Of a DNA stretch of 64,000 nt, positions 51,260 to 61,200 are shown in pieces; within the stretch, counting starts at the first letter, position 1, and every line of letters begins with the position of its first letter. This stretch comes from Bacillota bacterium (GTDB lineage Bacteria > Bacillota > Bacilli > Paenibacillales > UBA4045): the NCBI GenBank assembly GCA_023441055.1, contig JAEZQY010000008.1, positions 62,001-126,000 on the forward strand, read 5' to 3'. The translations under genes were made by a program, and so were the position numbers. The notes under the pieces are model-generated. The model searched no databases and was not told the DNA's origin. It saw nothing but the letters and a program-made list of their open reading frames with translations.

Positions 51260-51291
51260 AGAGAAGAGGAGGCCTTCACCTCCTCTTCTCT
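51260..51291 (-). terminator. Terminator after the tandem aldolase gene
   Basis: AGAGAAGAGGAGG (51260-51272) pairs perfectly with CCTCCTCTTCTCT (51279-51291) around a 6-base loop. It ends the transcript of the gene at 51314, with a short TATTTT on the minus strand. Confidence 0.75.
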
Positions 51292-51313
51292 GCTAGATTA
51301 ACAACACTCGTCA

Positions 51314-52603
51314 TCACTTCAATTTAAAAGCAACCTCGATATCCTCGATTTTCTGCTCATCAATGTGCACAATCTCTCCCAGACTGATCGTATCGATAAT
51401 CGCCTTAGCGCTGTATTCTGCAACCTCCAAACGGTCGAACGCATTGAGCAGACTCTGTCCCGTTACAATGACGCAGTTGTTGTTGACAATCGCGATCGGC
51501 GTATCCTTATCGAATACCTCCGAGGTCTTCTCCGGCTCAGCATAGACAGCGTGGAACGGCAGCTTCGGCGAGTTGCGCAGCAAGATATAGCTCTCGGGTA
51601 TCGTGCGGGAATCGAAAACCGCTTCCGTCACTGCGAACGCCATAATATTAGGTGGATGCGCAATTATTACAGAGCTGATATGCGGGTGTTTCTCGTAAAT
51701 CAGCTGATGCAGCTTATACGCCCGGCTCGGAAGCTTGCCAGCTTCCACTGCTCCATTCTCCACACGCACCAGATCCGACTCATCGAGATACTTGCGATCC
51801 TTGCCGTACGGTGTGATGACGAATGATCCGTCATCCAGCTTCTGTGAGAAGGTGCCTTGGGTAGCGTTGAACAGCCGCTGCTCATAGGAACGTTGAATAA
51901 ACTTGCACATTTCCCTGCGCACTTCGCGCTCCTGCGTGCCGTAATAGCTAGGCTCGAACTCCACAGGAAGCAGTCCCTGATTCTCCCTTACCAGCTCGAA
52001 GCTCTGCTCATCGAGCAGGATCGGCGTCCCTATCCGGTTCGCGTTAATCTCCAGGCGCGCGTAGAATTCCAGTGTCTCGAATGCAGCGTAAGCCTCGAAC
52101 AGCGTCTTGCCCCCGACCACAACACCATGATTCTCCAGCATCACCGAGTTAATTCCCGCTCTGAACACATCGGCGATATTCTGCCCGAGCAGCTCGCTGC
52201 CCGGCAGCGCGTACGGCGCGATGCCGATCTCTCCGCATATACTCCGCTCATTGGGTAACATGCGCGTATCCGGCACCTTGCGTACAATACTGAACGATAC
52301 CAGCGCAGGCGGATGGGCATGCACGACCGCCTTCAGGTCCGGGCGAGTCTTATACACCAATCGATGGAAGGGGAACTCACTCGATGGACGATGATGCCCA
52401 ACGACAGTGCCGTCCGGCTTCACACAGACAATGTCCTTATGTGTGAGCGCACCCTTGTCAATCCCCGCCGGTGTGATCCAGATGTCTCCGTTATTATCGA
52501 GAATTGATAAATTCCCGCCGGATGTCGTCGTCATACCATACTTATAAATCCGTTCCATAATCAAGATAATTTGATCAGCAGGATGCAGCAGGTCGAATCG
52601 CAT
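51314..52603 (-). CDS. Tandem class II aldolase/adducin-domain protein
   Basis: 429 residues with TTGGAGGGA before ATG 52603. Two class II aldolase domains are fused. The first (about 5-205) is canonical: TTTSGGNLSILD, the metal HxH in VVHAHPPALV, and MLENHGVVVGG. The second (about 225-420) keeps the fold (TQGTFSQKL, VIIAHPPNIMAF) but lacks the first His of the HxH and the ENHG (it reads VNNNCVIVTG), so it is probably non-catalytic. It sits upstream of rhaEW with its own terminator and a shared operator-like motif. A role in rhamnose or fucose aldol cleavage is likely; exact substrate unknown. Confidence 0.82.
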   Translation of the reverse strand: MRFDLLHPADQIILIMERIYKYGMTTTSGGNLSILDNNGDIWITPAGIDKGALTHKDIVCVKPDGTVVGHHRPSSEFPFHRLVYKTRPDLKAVVHAHPPALVSFSIVRKVPDTRMLPNERSICGEIGIAPYALPGSELLGQNIADVFRAGINSVMLENHGVVVGGKTLFEAYAAFETLEFYARLEINANRIGTPILLDEQSFELVRENQGLLPVEFEPSYYGTQEREVRREMCKFIQRSYEQRLFNATQGTFSQKLDDGSFVITPYGKDRKYLDESDLVRVENGAVEAGKLPSRAYKLHQLIYEKHPHISSVIIAHPPNIMAFAVTEAVFDSRTIPESYILLRNSPKLPFHAVYAEPEKTSEVFDKDTPIAIVNNNCVIVTGQSLLNAFDRLEVAEYSAKAIIDTISLGEIVHIDEQKIEDIEVAFKLK

Positions 52604-52645
52604 GGTCTATCCCTCCAAGTCGATTAATAGATTTGATTTCTTTTA

Positions 52646-52664
52646 TTTGTTTTTGTTTGTCTTT
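52646..52664. promoter_or_regulatory. Candidate DeoR operator upstream of the tandem aldolase
   Basis: TTTGTTTTTGTTTGTCTTT lies 43-61 bases upstream of ATG 52603. Its right half matches the motif upstream of rhaEW. Confidence 0.4.
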
Positions 52665-52709
52665 ACTATAGCGCATCTACGATCAGAATGGAATGACCTA
52701 TTTCACATC

Positions 52710-52739
52710 AAAAAGGGCACAGCCTCCATAGCCGCACCC
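52710..52739 (-). terminator. Terminator of the Uma2-family gene
   Basis: On the minus strand GGGTGCGGCT pairs, with wobbles, with GGCTGTGCCC and is followed by TTTTT. Nearly the same hairpin recurs at 54424-54456 after the GH130 operon. Confidence 0.6.
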
Positions 52740-52788
52740 ATCGATTATTCCTATATTCATGCAACATTATAACAGCTGCTCATCACCC

Positions 52789-53352
52789 TCATGCCTCGGG
52801 CGGCGGGAATATGGCAGATAGTTCAATCGTCAGGCAAGGTATCGTTGGAGAGGTCAATCGCTCCTCCTCCGTCAGCGTCGCTTCCAGCTGGTAACGCTGA
52901 TCAGTCAGGACAAATTGTTCAACGATTCGATAGATCGGATCGACCAGCCAGTACTCCCGCACGCCCGAGCGTTCATACAGAGCCTTCTTGACCGTCTTGT
53001 CTCTTCTTCCTGTGCTTTCCGATAAGATCTCCACGAGCAAATCAGGAACGCCGAATACGAAACCATCACGGATGATACCCAAATTCTCATTCGCAATATA
53101 GATCACATCTGGTTGTACAATATTGTCTTCATCAAAGTGCACGTCCATCGGCGCAAGCAGAATTTCACCATTCATGCTGCAAGCAGCGTGAAAGCCGAGG
53201 TGAAAATTTGTGAGAATCTTCTGATGCACATACTTAGGCGATGATAGAAAGTCATATCGTAAACCTGCAATGATTTCATAACGCTCGTCCGGCTCGTAGT
53301 ACTCCTGCTGCTCCTTCACACGCTCTGGCTTCACTTTCTTCGTGTCGTCCAT
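52789..53352 (-). CDS. Uma2-family (DUF820) putative endonuclease
   Basis: 187 residues from ATG 53352 (GGGGGTG upstream). The fold is the PD-(D/E)XK type, with VQPDVIYIANENLG, VPDLLVEILSEST and YWLVDPIYRIVEQFVL as the conserved strands; the Asp in QPDV and the Glu in LVEIL are candidate metal ligands. Uma2 proteins are common in Paenibacillus and Cyanobacteria, and their biological role is uncertain. Single-gene unit with its own terminator. Confidence 0.85.
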   Translation of the reverse strand: MDDTKKVKPERVKEQQEYYEPDERYEIIAGLRYDFLSSPKYVHQKILTNFHLGFHAACSMNGEILLAPMDVHFDEDNIVQPDVIYIANENLGIIRDGFVFGVPDLLVEILSESTGRRDKTVKKALYERSGVREYWLVDPIYRIVEQFVLTDQRYQLEATLTEEERLTSPTIPCLTIELSAIFPPPEA

Positions 53353-53415
53353 ACCATGCACCCCCAACAGGATTACTAGTCTCCATTATAACAGATAATC
53401 GTTCTGAGCGAGCTC

Positions 53416-54099
53416 CTATTCATTCTGCTGCGCCTGTCGATACAGCTCGCGACTCTTATAGTCGGCGCCCAGAATCATCTTCATCTCCTCCCGCCGATTC
53501 GCCCTTGTGACCTCCTGCTTGGCACTGTACACATAGCGCGCCCAATCTCTCCGATAGCCCGGCGTAAGCGATTGATAGAAGGTGAGCAGCTCCGGCTTAT
53601 CCGCAAGGTCCTGCTCGACACTCGGAATCAAGTCAATATAGTCGGCTACACGCTGGCTAGCCTTGGATGCTTGAGCTGACTTACGCTTCGCTCTAGACTC
53701 CCGCTTGAACCCGACAATCGTGAATACGTCATCCAGCCCGACCATGCGCGCGAACTTCACATCGCTGTCACCGACATAACCATCCGCATCACTACCTACG
53801 CCTTCGAGCAGATCATCGCGATGAATGAAGCTCGGATACACCTTGTTGCCCTTCTTCGGGTACGCCGCGAACAGATAACCGCCCATCTGCAGCCTGTTAT
53901 GCTCGATCACATCTTGGACCGACCGCCTTAGCGCATCCATCTCCAACACGAAATCGACGATAAGCGCATACTCACCATCTCCAAGCTCCGTATCATACCC
54001 CTTCATCCCTGCAAAATAATTACTCCCCGCCGGCACATGCAGCAGGGCAGTCCTACCAAACTTATGCAAATTTAGTTTGTCTACAATGGATTTCGTCAT
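53416..54099 (-). CDS. YdeI/OmpD-associated family protein
   Basis: 227 residues from ATG 54099 (AAGGAG six bases upstream; the longer frame to 54204 lacks a site). The start MTKSIVDKLNLHKFGRTALL and the C-terminal OmdA block LTPGYRRDWARYVYSAKQEV followed by RANRREEMKMIL are typical of YdeI-like proteins, some of which are tied to resistance to cationic peptides. Function here is unproven. Array C lies directly upstream and may affect its expression. Confidence 0.78.
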   Translation of the reverse strand: MTKSIVDKLNLHKFGRTALLHVPAGSNYFAGMKGYDTELGDGEYALIVDFVLEMDALRRSVQDVIEHNRLQMGGYLFAAYPKKGNKVYPSFIHRDDLLEGVGSDADGYVGDSDVKFARMVGLDDVFTIVGFKRESRAKRKSAQASKASQRVADYIDLIPSVEQDLADKPELLTFYQSLTPGYRRDWARYVYSAKQEVTRANRREEMKMILGADYKSRELYRQAQQNE

Positions 54100-54219
54100 A
54101 ATGATCTCCTTATTAAGGTCAAGATAATACCGCTCAGGCTGATCATACCATTGTGCCCCAAGTTGCTTCAATGCATCTGACGCTGCTGCTCCATTTGCAT
54201 CCACACCCCGCTACTTTAG

Positions 54220-54414
54220 TTTAAATCCTTTGAACTATTTCGGTCGTTTATTGGATATTTCCTCAAATAACTTAAATCCTTTACACTATTTATTACAGAA
54301 AGGCCTATTTGGGGCGTTTTCCACCCATTCTACGAAAATTAACTTAAAGGATTTACACTATTGCCCTCATATCTGTGGATATTATAGAAATAGGTTAAAG
54401 AATTTAAACTATCC
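54220..54414. repeat. Array C: four 21-bp repeats spaced 51, 72 and 51 bp
   Basis: Copies start at 54220, 54271, 54343 and 54394, with scheme NTTAAA-NNN-TTTNNACTATTT. The central triplet changes between copies (TCC, TCC, GGA, GAA), and the copy at 54343 has the reverse-complement core. Two spacings are 51 bp and one 72 bp, near five and seven helical turns. The rest of the 471-base gap between YdeI and GH130 holds the GH130 terminator and array D. Confidence 0.7.
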
Positions 54415-54423
54415 AGCCCAATC

Positions 54424-54456
54424 ACAAAGAGGGCACAGCCATCACTGGCCATACCC
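54424..54456 (-). terminator. Terminator of the GH130 operon
   Basis: GGGTATGGCC and GGCTGTGCCC (54431-54440 with 54447-54456, minus strand) pair with wobbles, followed by TCTTTGTG. It lies between arrays C and D, so array D would be in the 3' untranslated region. Confidence 0.6.
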
Positions 54457-54463
54457 CCAAGTT

Positions 54464-54538
54464 TACCTATCTTCTACGTACCTTTCTTCTACTTATCTAT
54501 CCTCTGCTTATCTATCCTCTACTTACCTATCTTCTGGT
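54464..54538. repeat. Array D: five copies of a 15-bp unit
   Basis: Five units of the form TAYCTATCYTCTACT (54464, 54479, 54494, 54509, 54524), 15 bp each, pyrimidine-rich on the plus strand. It lies 33 bases downstream of the GH130 stop codon. Confidence 0.85.
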
Positions 54539-54570
54539 TAATCTGCTCCTGCCTTACTCATCCCACGCTC

Positions 54571-55773
54571 TTACTTCAAGAACGCATACTCCGGCTGCTC
54601 CATCAGCTTCAGGTTCTTGTCGATCAGCGCGATCCGTTGCTGCACGCAGGCATAGGAGCGCAGCGGATCAGCAGGCGTATTCGTCACATAATCGACCAAG
54701 CGTTCAACACTCGTCGTCGCAACATGGCAGCGCGTATCGGAGGATGCGTAATAGATCAACACTTCGCCATGGTCTCGTACAACAACACCGTTCGTGAACA
54801 CCACATTAGACACATCGCCGATACGCTCCATTCCCTCGGGCGCAATTAGATGACCACCCGGTGAATAAGTTACGACATTCGGATTGTCCAGATCGGTCAT
54901 GAAGGCGTAGATTACATAACGCAGACCGGCAGCCGTGTTGCGCACGCCGTGGGCGATGTGCAGCCAGCCCTTATCCGTCTTGATCGGCGCTGGACCCTGC
55001 CCATTCTTCACTTCCTTGATCGTATGATATGCCTTCTGATCCACAATCGATTCATGCGCGATCACCGCTGGATTCATCGAATCCGATAAGCCCCAGCCGA
55101 TTCCGCCTCCGCTGCCTGCGTCGATGAAGCCGTCCTGCGGTCGCGTATAGAACGCATACTTGCCGTCTACGAACTCTGGATGTAAGACGACATTGCGCTG
55201 CTGCGGGGAAGGTGTCTTCAGATCAGGCAGCCGCTCCCAGCTTACGAGATCCCTTGTCCGCGCAATCCCGCACTGCGCTATCGCTGACGAGGTATCTCCC
55301 GGAGGAGCATCAGCATCCTTGCGTTCCGTGCAGAATAGACCATACACCCAGCCATCCTCATGCCTAACAAGACGCATATCATACACATTAACATCAGGCT
55401 CTTCCGTCTCTGGCATGACGATCGGATGATCCCAGAATCGGAAGCCATCCACACCATTATCACTCTCTGCGATGGCGAAGAATGACTTGCGATCCAGTCC
55501 TTCCACACGCGCGACAAGCAGCACCTTGCCGTTCCACTCGATTGCACCTGGATTGAATGCCACATTCACACCGAGCCGCTCCATGAGATTCGGGTTCGCC
55601 TCAGCATCCAGGTCATACCGCCAATAGAGCGGTGCGTGCGCGCCGGTCAACACCGGATGCTCATATCGCTCATATATGCCATTGCCCGCAATCGCGCGGT
55701 TTGGACGACTGATCAGCTCGCGATGCTCATCCGCTAATCGTCTCAATCTGTTCATGAATACGCTATTCGTCAT
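54571..55773 (-). CDS. GH130 phosphorylase, mannosylglucose phosphorylase type
   Basis: 400 residues with GAGGGGAG before ATG 55773. Five-bladed propeller features include NVAFNPGAIEWNGKVLLVAR, VNVYDMRLVRHEDGWVYG (the Asp is the likely general acid), GQGPAPIKTDKGWLHIAHG and VLIYYASSDTRCHVATTS. Length and N-terminal helical part match GH130 subfamily 1, which phosphorolyses mannosyl-glucose to mannose-1-phosphate and glucose. The neighbour epimerase makes exactly that substrate from mannobiose, which supports the assignment. Confidence 0.87.
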   Translation of the reverse strand: MTNSVFMNRLRRLADEHRELISRPNRAIAGNGIYERYEHPVLTGAHAPLYWRYDLDAEANPNLMERLGVNVAFNPGAIEWNGKVLLVARVEGLDRKSFFAIAESDNGVDGFRFWDHPIVMPETEEPDVNVYDMRLVRHEDGWVYGLFCTERKDADAPPGDTSSAIAQCGIARTRDLVSWERLPDLKTPSPQQRNVVLHPEFVDGKYAFYTRPQDGFIDAGSGGGIGWGLSDSMNPAVIAHESIVDQKAYHTIKEVKNGQGPAPIKTDKGWLHIAHGVRNTAAGLRYVIYAFMTDLDNPNVVTYSPGGHLIAPEGMERIGDVSNVVFTNGVVVRDHGEVLIYYASSDTRCHVATTSVERLVDYVTNTPADPLRSYACVQQRIALIDKNLKLMEQPEYAFLK

Positions 55774-55798
55774 ATGTAGCCGCTCCCCTCACTTGTCA

Positions 55799-57022
55799 TT
55801 ATTCCGATTCCGGCAGCAGCTTCGGCAGCCGCTCCAGCAGCTCGAAGCCCATCCGGCCATTATGATAAGGGCACTTCCATGGACCGACCTTATGCTGCGA
55901 CAGGTCCGGCCTGCCCGCGCGATCGGTCTTCCAATGCCATTCTCCATGCTTCTTATCTACGATATAAGCAGCAATGAACCGCCATGCCCCATACGCCTTC
56001 TCGAGATACCGTTCTTCCCCAGTCAGCTGATAAGCATTAACGAATCCGACAACTGCCTCTGCCTGCGGCCACCAGTGCTTATCGGTATCAATATGCCCAT
56101 TCGGACTGGCTTCATTGAAGATGCTCCCATCTTCATCCGTACCGTCCACATAGGTCGCTTCTGCCATTGCGATCGCTGCATGTCTCGCCCGATCCAGCAA
56201 TGCCGAATCACCTAGCACTTCACCTGCCTCGAACAGCAGCCAGCTGCCCTCGATATCATGTCCGAACGACACCTCATGGGACTTCACTGTCCAGTCATCA
56301 TCGAAGAACAGCTTGAAGTGTCTTCCTTCCTCATCCAGAATATGATCGATAGTAAGTGTAATCAGCTCGCTTAGTCGCTTCTTCAACCGTTCCGACTGCC
56401 ATACTCGATACAGATTCGTATAGGCTTCCATCATATGAAGATGCGTGTTCATCGACTTGCGCGCGTTCATATCACCATCACCCAGACGCAGATTAGCGGT
56501 CTCCCCCCAATCCTCATCCAACGCTTCAATATAGCCGCCATATTCTGAATCATGACTATGCAGCTCCAGCAGCTCGAACAGCTCAATTGCGCGGTCGAGC
56601 GCCCCCTGATTCGGCACTGCGCGCACATACTCAGCCAGCGCATAGATCACGAACGCCTGCCCATAGACCTGCTTCTTCGACTGTACTGGCTCACCTTTAT
56701 GATTAACCTTCCAATAGAAACCACCATATATACGGTCGTAGAACGCTTCGAATAAGTAGTGATAGGCCCGTTCCGCCATGATCAGATACGCAGGATCCCG
56801 ATGAATACGAAATGCCGCAGCATACGTCCAGAGCATACGAGCATGCAGGACAAGTCCCTTATCCGCGTCTACACGCATACCCATGTCGCTCGTAATCTCG
56901 CCGATGAAGCCGCCGTTCTTCGAATCTACAGTATGCTTGATCCAGAATGCCAGTATATTATCCTTCAGCTCATCCTCAATCTCCCGCCGCCACAGCTGCA
57001 GATCGATCCCGCTCACCATCAT
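55799..57022 (-). CDS. Cellobiose 2-epimerase
   Basis: 407 residues of the (alpha/alpha)6-barrel epimerase family. RVDADKGLVLHARMLWTYAA, MNTHLHMMEAYTNLYRV, VSFGHDIEGSWLL and GPWKCPYHNGRMGFE contain the catalytic histidines. It epimerises the reducing-end sugar of beta-1,4-disaccharides, turning mannobiose into mannosyl-glucose. Its ATG overlaps the stop of the upstream GH130 gene (ATGA), and the second GH130 follows by 25 bases. Confidence 0.9.
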   Translation of the reverse strand: MMVSGIDLQLWRREIEDELKDNILAFWIKHTVDSKNGGFIGEITSDMGMRVDADKGLVLHARMLWTYAAAFRIHRDPAYLIMAERAYHYLFEAFYDRIYGGFYWKVNHKGEPVQSKKQVYGQAFVIYALAEYVRAVPNQGALDRAIELFELLELHSHDSEYGGYIEALDEDWGETANLRLGDGDMNARKSMNTHLHMMEAYTNLYRVWQSERLKKRLSELITLTIDHILDEEGRHFKLFFDDDWTVKSHEVSFGHDIEGSWLLFEAGEVLGDSALLDRARHAAIAMAEATYVDGTDEDGSIFNEASPNGHIDTDKHWWPQAEAVVGFVNAYQLTGEERYLEKAYGAWRFIAAYIVDKKHGEWHWKTDRAGRPDLSQHKVGPWKCPYHNGRMGFELLERLPKLLPESE

Positions 57023-58041
57023 CTGTAAACCTCACCGTCGCCTGCCACTAACTCGGAGTTGTGTTTCATATAATCCAGCAGGAGATTAAGCTCGGTGTAG
57101 GCAACGCAGGTATACGTATCGGCCGCTCCATAATAAATCGCGATACGACCAGTTGCTGCATCATGCAGCGTCGCACATGGGAACGCCACATTCGGCACGA
57201 AGCCAGTTGTCTCATAAGCGGCCTCAGGCGTTAGGATATAATCTCTCGTTCGATACAGCACTTTAGACGGTTCATTCAGATCCAATAGCGCTGCGCCAAT
57301 ACTATATACGAAGCCATTGCATGTCCCGCTCACACCGTGATAGAACACCAACCAGCCCTCAGTGGTCTCAATTGGAATGGGGCCTGCGCCGATCTTCGTG
57401 CCCTGCCACCAGCCCTGGCCGCCCTTGGACATCACAAGGCGATGTCTGCCCCAGAATGTCAAGTCCGGGCTCTCACTTACGAAGATATCGCCGAACGGTG
57501 TATGCCCGCTGTCGCTAGGTCGGCTGAGCAGATGATAGTTCCCTGCAATCTTGCGCGGGAACAGCACGCCATTGCGGTTGAACGGTACGAAGGGATTTTC
57601 TAATCGAACGAAAGTCTGGAAGTCCTTGGTCATCCCCAGCCCCAGCGATGCGCCTCCGAAATCCGTGCACCAGATGATATAGTAGGTATCCACTATCTTC
57701 ACCAGACGCGGATCGTAAGCATAGCCAGGCTGATACGGCTGCCCAGCCTCATCTACCCAATGAATCTCTTCATCCTCGATTTGCCATGACAATCCATCCA
57801 TACTGCGCCCTAGATGAAGCTGAGGACGGCCATTCTTATGATCGGCCCGGAACACACCGATGAAGGCATCACCATACGCGATCACCGCGCTATTGAAGAT
57901 TCTCGCTGTCTTAGGCGTAGGGTTCCAGCCAATGATCGGATTCTTCGAATGTCTCCATACCACGCTCTGTTCATCAGCCGGACGGTCTTCCCAAGGCATA
58001 TTCGGAAGCGCCTCGCCAATGATTCTTGCTAGACTAGTCAT
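57019..58041 (-). CDS. GH130 phosphorylase, mannooligosaccharide type
   Basis: 340 residues with GGGGAGG before ATG 58041. RIFNSAVIAYGDAFIGVFR, GYAYDPRLVKIVDTYYIIW (YDPR with the candidate general acid), FPRKIAGNYHLLSRPSD, KIGAGPIPIETTEGWLVFYHG and IAIYYGAADTYTCVAYTE follow the GH130 subfamily 2 pattern. It probably shortens beta-1,4-mannooligosaccharides by phosphorolysis. First gene of the GH130-epimerase-GH130 operon. An inverted repeat lies in its leader (58060-58085). Confidence 0.87.
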   Translation of the reverse strand: MTSLARIIGEALPNMPWEDRPADEQSVVWRHSKNPIIGWNPTPKTARIFNSAVIAYGDAFIGVFRADHKNGRPQLHLGRSMDGLSWQIEDEEIHWVDEAGQPYQPGYAYDPRLVKIVDTYYIIWCTDFGGASLGLGMTKDFQTFVRLENPFVPFNRNGVLFPRKIAGNYHLLSRPSDSGHTPFGDIFVSESPDLTFWGRHRLVMSKGGQGWWQGTKIGAGPIPIETTEGWLVFYHGVSGTCNGFVYSIGAALLDLNEPSKVLYRTRDYILTPEAAYETTGFVPNVAFPCATLHDAATGRIAIYYGAADTYTCVAYTELNLLLDYMKHNSELVAGDGEVYR

Positions 58042-58059
58042 CCTATTTCCTCCCCATTT

Positions 58060-58085
58060 GATAACCGTTCATTATTTAGGTTATC
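58060..58085 (-). promoter_or_regulatory. Inverted repeat in the leader of the GH130 operon
   Basis: GATAACC (58060-58066) and GGTTATC (58079-58085) are perfectly inverted around 12 bases, just upstream of the ribosome binding site. On the minus strand TACAAT and TATAAG further upstream could be -10 elements. It is a candidate operator for a regulator not encoded in the operon. Confidence 0.45.
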
Positions 58086-58134
58086 GTTAAGCTTATACCA
58101 TATTGTATCCTCCTGATGAGAGCTGGTCAATGAT

Positions 58135-58178
58135 GAAAAAAGAGCAAAGATTGTGGCGTTAACCACAACCTTTGCTCT
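58135..58178 (-). terminator. Terminator of the secreted GH-A hydrolase gene
   Basis: AGAGCAAAG-A-TTGTGG (58141-58156) pairs with CCACAA-C-CTTTGCTCT (58163-58178) with one mismatch and a six-base loop. On the minus strand it is followed by TTTTTT. A clear Rho-independent terminator. Confidence 0.9.
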
Positions 58179-58223
58179 ATCCATCATTCTAGAACCGTCA
58201 ATCGTTCTCCATGCTCTAAATTG

Positions 58224-61200
58224 TTAATTCACCTTCAATGAGAAGTCATCCAGATACAGCGTTGTATTCAAACTGACGAAGTATACATATACCTGTACGC
58301 TGGCGGTGTTCATCGGAGCCGTGTACGATCCGGATACCTGTTCATATCCACTCGTAGAGGCGGTATAAATGGCAGGGGTATGTGTAGCGATCACAGCACC
58401 CAATGCATCAAGGAATCGTATTCTGAATCGAACCTCAGTCCCGCCGATTGTTGGAATATCAACATAGCCCTCGAATTGATACGTATGGCCCGCGCTGCCT
58501 GCAACGGATTGCTCAAGAGCAAACCATGATCCTTGACTGCCGGACACCTTCAGCGCTGAAGCGCCGGAGCGCGCTGCAGAGGAATCCACACTGCATTGAT
58601 GCGCATGACCGCATACCCAATCCAATGCATGATTGTTGACATCCGCTTGTTCGAACCCGGGATTGAGCAGCAGCTCCTCCGTCTCTTTCGTCAGCGAGAA
58701 ATCATCCACATGCAGCACCATATTCAATTTCGTGAAGTACATATACACCTGTGCATAGGCGGTTCCTGCCGGCGATGTAACGGCAGTCTGCACATGTTCC
58801 CATCCACTTGTCGTGCCGGACAGCGTAGTGAAATGCGATTCGCTGATCAACGATTTATTCGTATCTAGGAACTTCACGATGAATCGCACCGTTGCGTCCA
58901 CATTCTGGCTGATATTGGCATATCCATCAACCGTGTATGTCTGATTAGGCTCTGCAGGCACCTCCTGATAAGCGCCGAACCAAGCATTGTTATTCCCTGT
59001 AACCTTCAGCGATGATAGACCGCTGCGCTTCACACTCGTATCCAATTCGCAATGCCAAGCTCGCTCACAGACCCAGTTGGCGGCATCTCCTGCACCGTCA
59101 TCGATCTCAAATCCAGGATTCAACAAGAGGTTATCGGTAGCAAGAAACGTTGCTGCCACGAGCGCATTGCTGGCAGCGGATTCATTCCCCCTGGAATCCC
59201 TCGCTCTGACGGTATAAGAGTAGGATGTCCCGGCTGTCAGTCCATCGTCCGCATACGCAGTCGTCGTTCCGTCGACAGAATCGACCCATATCAAATCCCG
59301 ATAAATATCGTATCCGGTCACACCTACATTATCCGTTGCAGCGGTCCACGCCAATACGATCGCTGTATCGCTCTTCATCATCATGCGCAAGTCAGTTGGC
59401 GCTGAGGGAGGGACGGTATCCAGCGGATTCGTTGTAACCTGCACAGCATTGCTAGCTAGTGACTTATTCCCAGCTTCATCCTTCGCTTTAATCGTATACG
59501 TATAGGTCGTATCGTAATTCAAACCCGAGTCGGTAAACTTAACCACCCCATTGGTTGAAGCTACGAGCACATCATCCCGGTAAACCTCATATTCGGTAAT
59601 CCCAACATTGTCGTAAGCAGCAATCCAGCTTAAATCGATCGTCGTATCTGTCTTCCCGGCAGACGCCAGATTCGACGGCGCAGTCGGTGCTACTGCATCC
59701 GCCACACCGCTTCCTTGACGGATCGCCTTCACCGCGATATCCCTGACGAATGGCGGAATATTCAGCGTCAGATTGCCTCCAACCGCACTGTCGATTGAGG
59801 TCGCTATCGTTTCACCCGTTACCGTGTTGATATACTTCACATGATAAGTGCCGTTATTCATCGATGGCAGCGTAAAGGACATTCCGCTTACCGTATCCGG
59901 TTCATTGACATCATATGTGGCTTCGGTGTCATTGATCCATAGCAATGCGCGGTCACTGTTCTGAAAAGCGCCAACCTTCGTATCGTTGCCCTGCAGTCCA
60001 TAATCGACATGCGGCATGTCTGTCAGATAGTACTCCTCCGCCTGAATGAATCCGGCCAGAACATTATAGTAATGCTTGTAAGGAGCCGGCACGTTAAATC
60101 CACTGACTGACGGCTCGAAGTCATCGATCGTCCAGATCAGGTTAGCCCCAGTCGCTCCAGATCGAAACAAGGGAGACCATAGGCCATCATGAAAATAACG
60201 ATGCGTGACCGGTGAATTGATCGGTTCACTGCCGGCACGGCCGTACTCCCCGATGAACGTAGGCCGGTTGCCGAAGTTCGCAAGCGCATTGTCCAGATTG
60301 GCTTCCCATATATCCATGGCGTCGCTGCCGCTCGCATAGTAATGAATGTTGACAATGTCCAACGTAGTCAGTGGCTCCCAGCTAGTCTGATTATGCTGAA
60401 CATGATCCATCCATGCGAAGCTGGTCGTTGTCGGATGGTTATAGAAGTCCCAGCTCTTCCAGTACGTATCAACCGCTTCATGCCAGCTCGGCTTGTGCTC
60501 ATACGTATTCACATGATTATCCGACTCATTCCAGTATTCCAGTATCCCTAGTGAGGTACTGTACCCCCATCGTGCGAATACATACCGAAGCAGCTTCTTC
60601 TGATAATCGATCGCAATCGGATTCGTCCAGAAATCCGTATCATTCTCAGACCAGTAACAGCAGCCGCCATTCGCTTGATTATAAGCATTAGCCGCCCAAT
60701 TATAGAAGAAATCACCGAAGCTATTCATCGTGAACATGATATAGATATCGTTCGCTTCTGCTGTCTCGAATACCATGTCCAATCTGGCTTGATTGTCCAG
60801 CTGATAGCGTCCAACTCCATCGAATTCCATGAATACACCCTGCTGCCATCTAGAGCCCGGCGCCCATTCTGGTGAATATACGCCCCAATATGGGGTATAC
60901 CAGACACGCATCATATTCATCTGCGAAGCCTTATATTCCGGCATCGCTTCAAGAATCTCGTTCGGATAGGCGGTCCAGGCATAATTGCTGCCCAGTAAGG
61001 TGATCTGCTTACCATGGCTATCTATGATTCGATTGCCCTCGACTCCCATGAATCCACGTGAATCGCTCGCCGCGCTTGCCGTAAACCCATAGACCGAGCT
61101 TTCCCCGACGCCTTCCGAATCGGTTACCTGGATCACCACACTGTGAGCGCCTGCCTCTCTAGGCGAATAGCGTACTGCCCATTGCGGTGAGGAATCCGAT

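Noticed and set aside
54230..54541. 103-codon ORF ending in repeated YLSST
   Set aside because: The repeated peptide is the translation of the 15-bp tandem repeat; start and composition are not gene-like.
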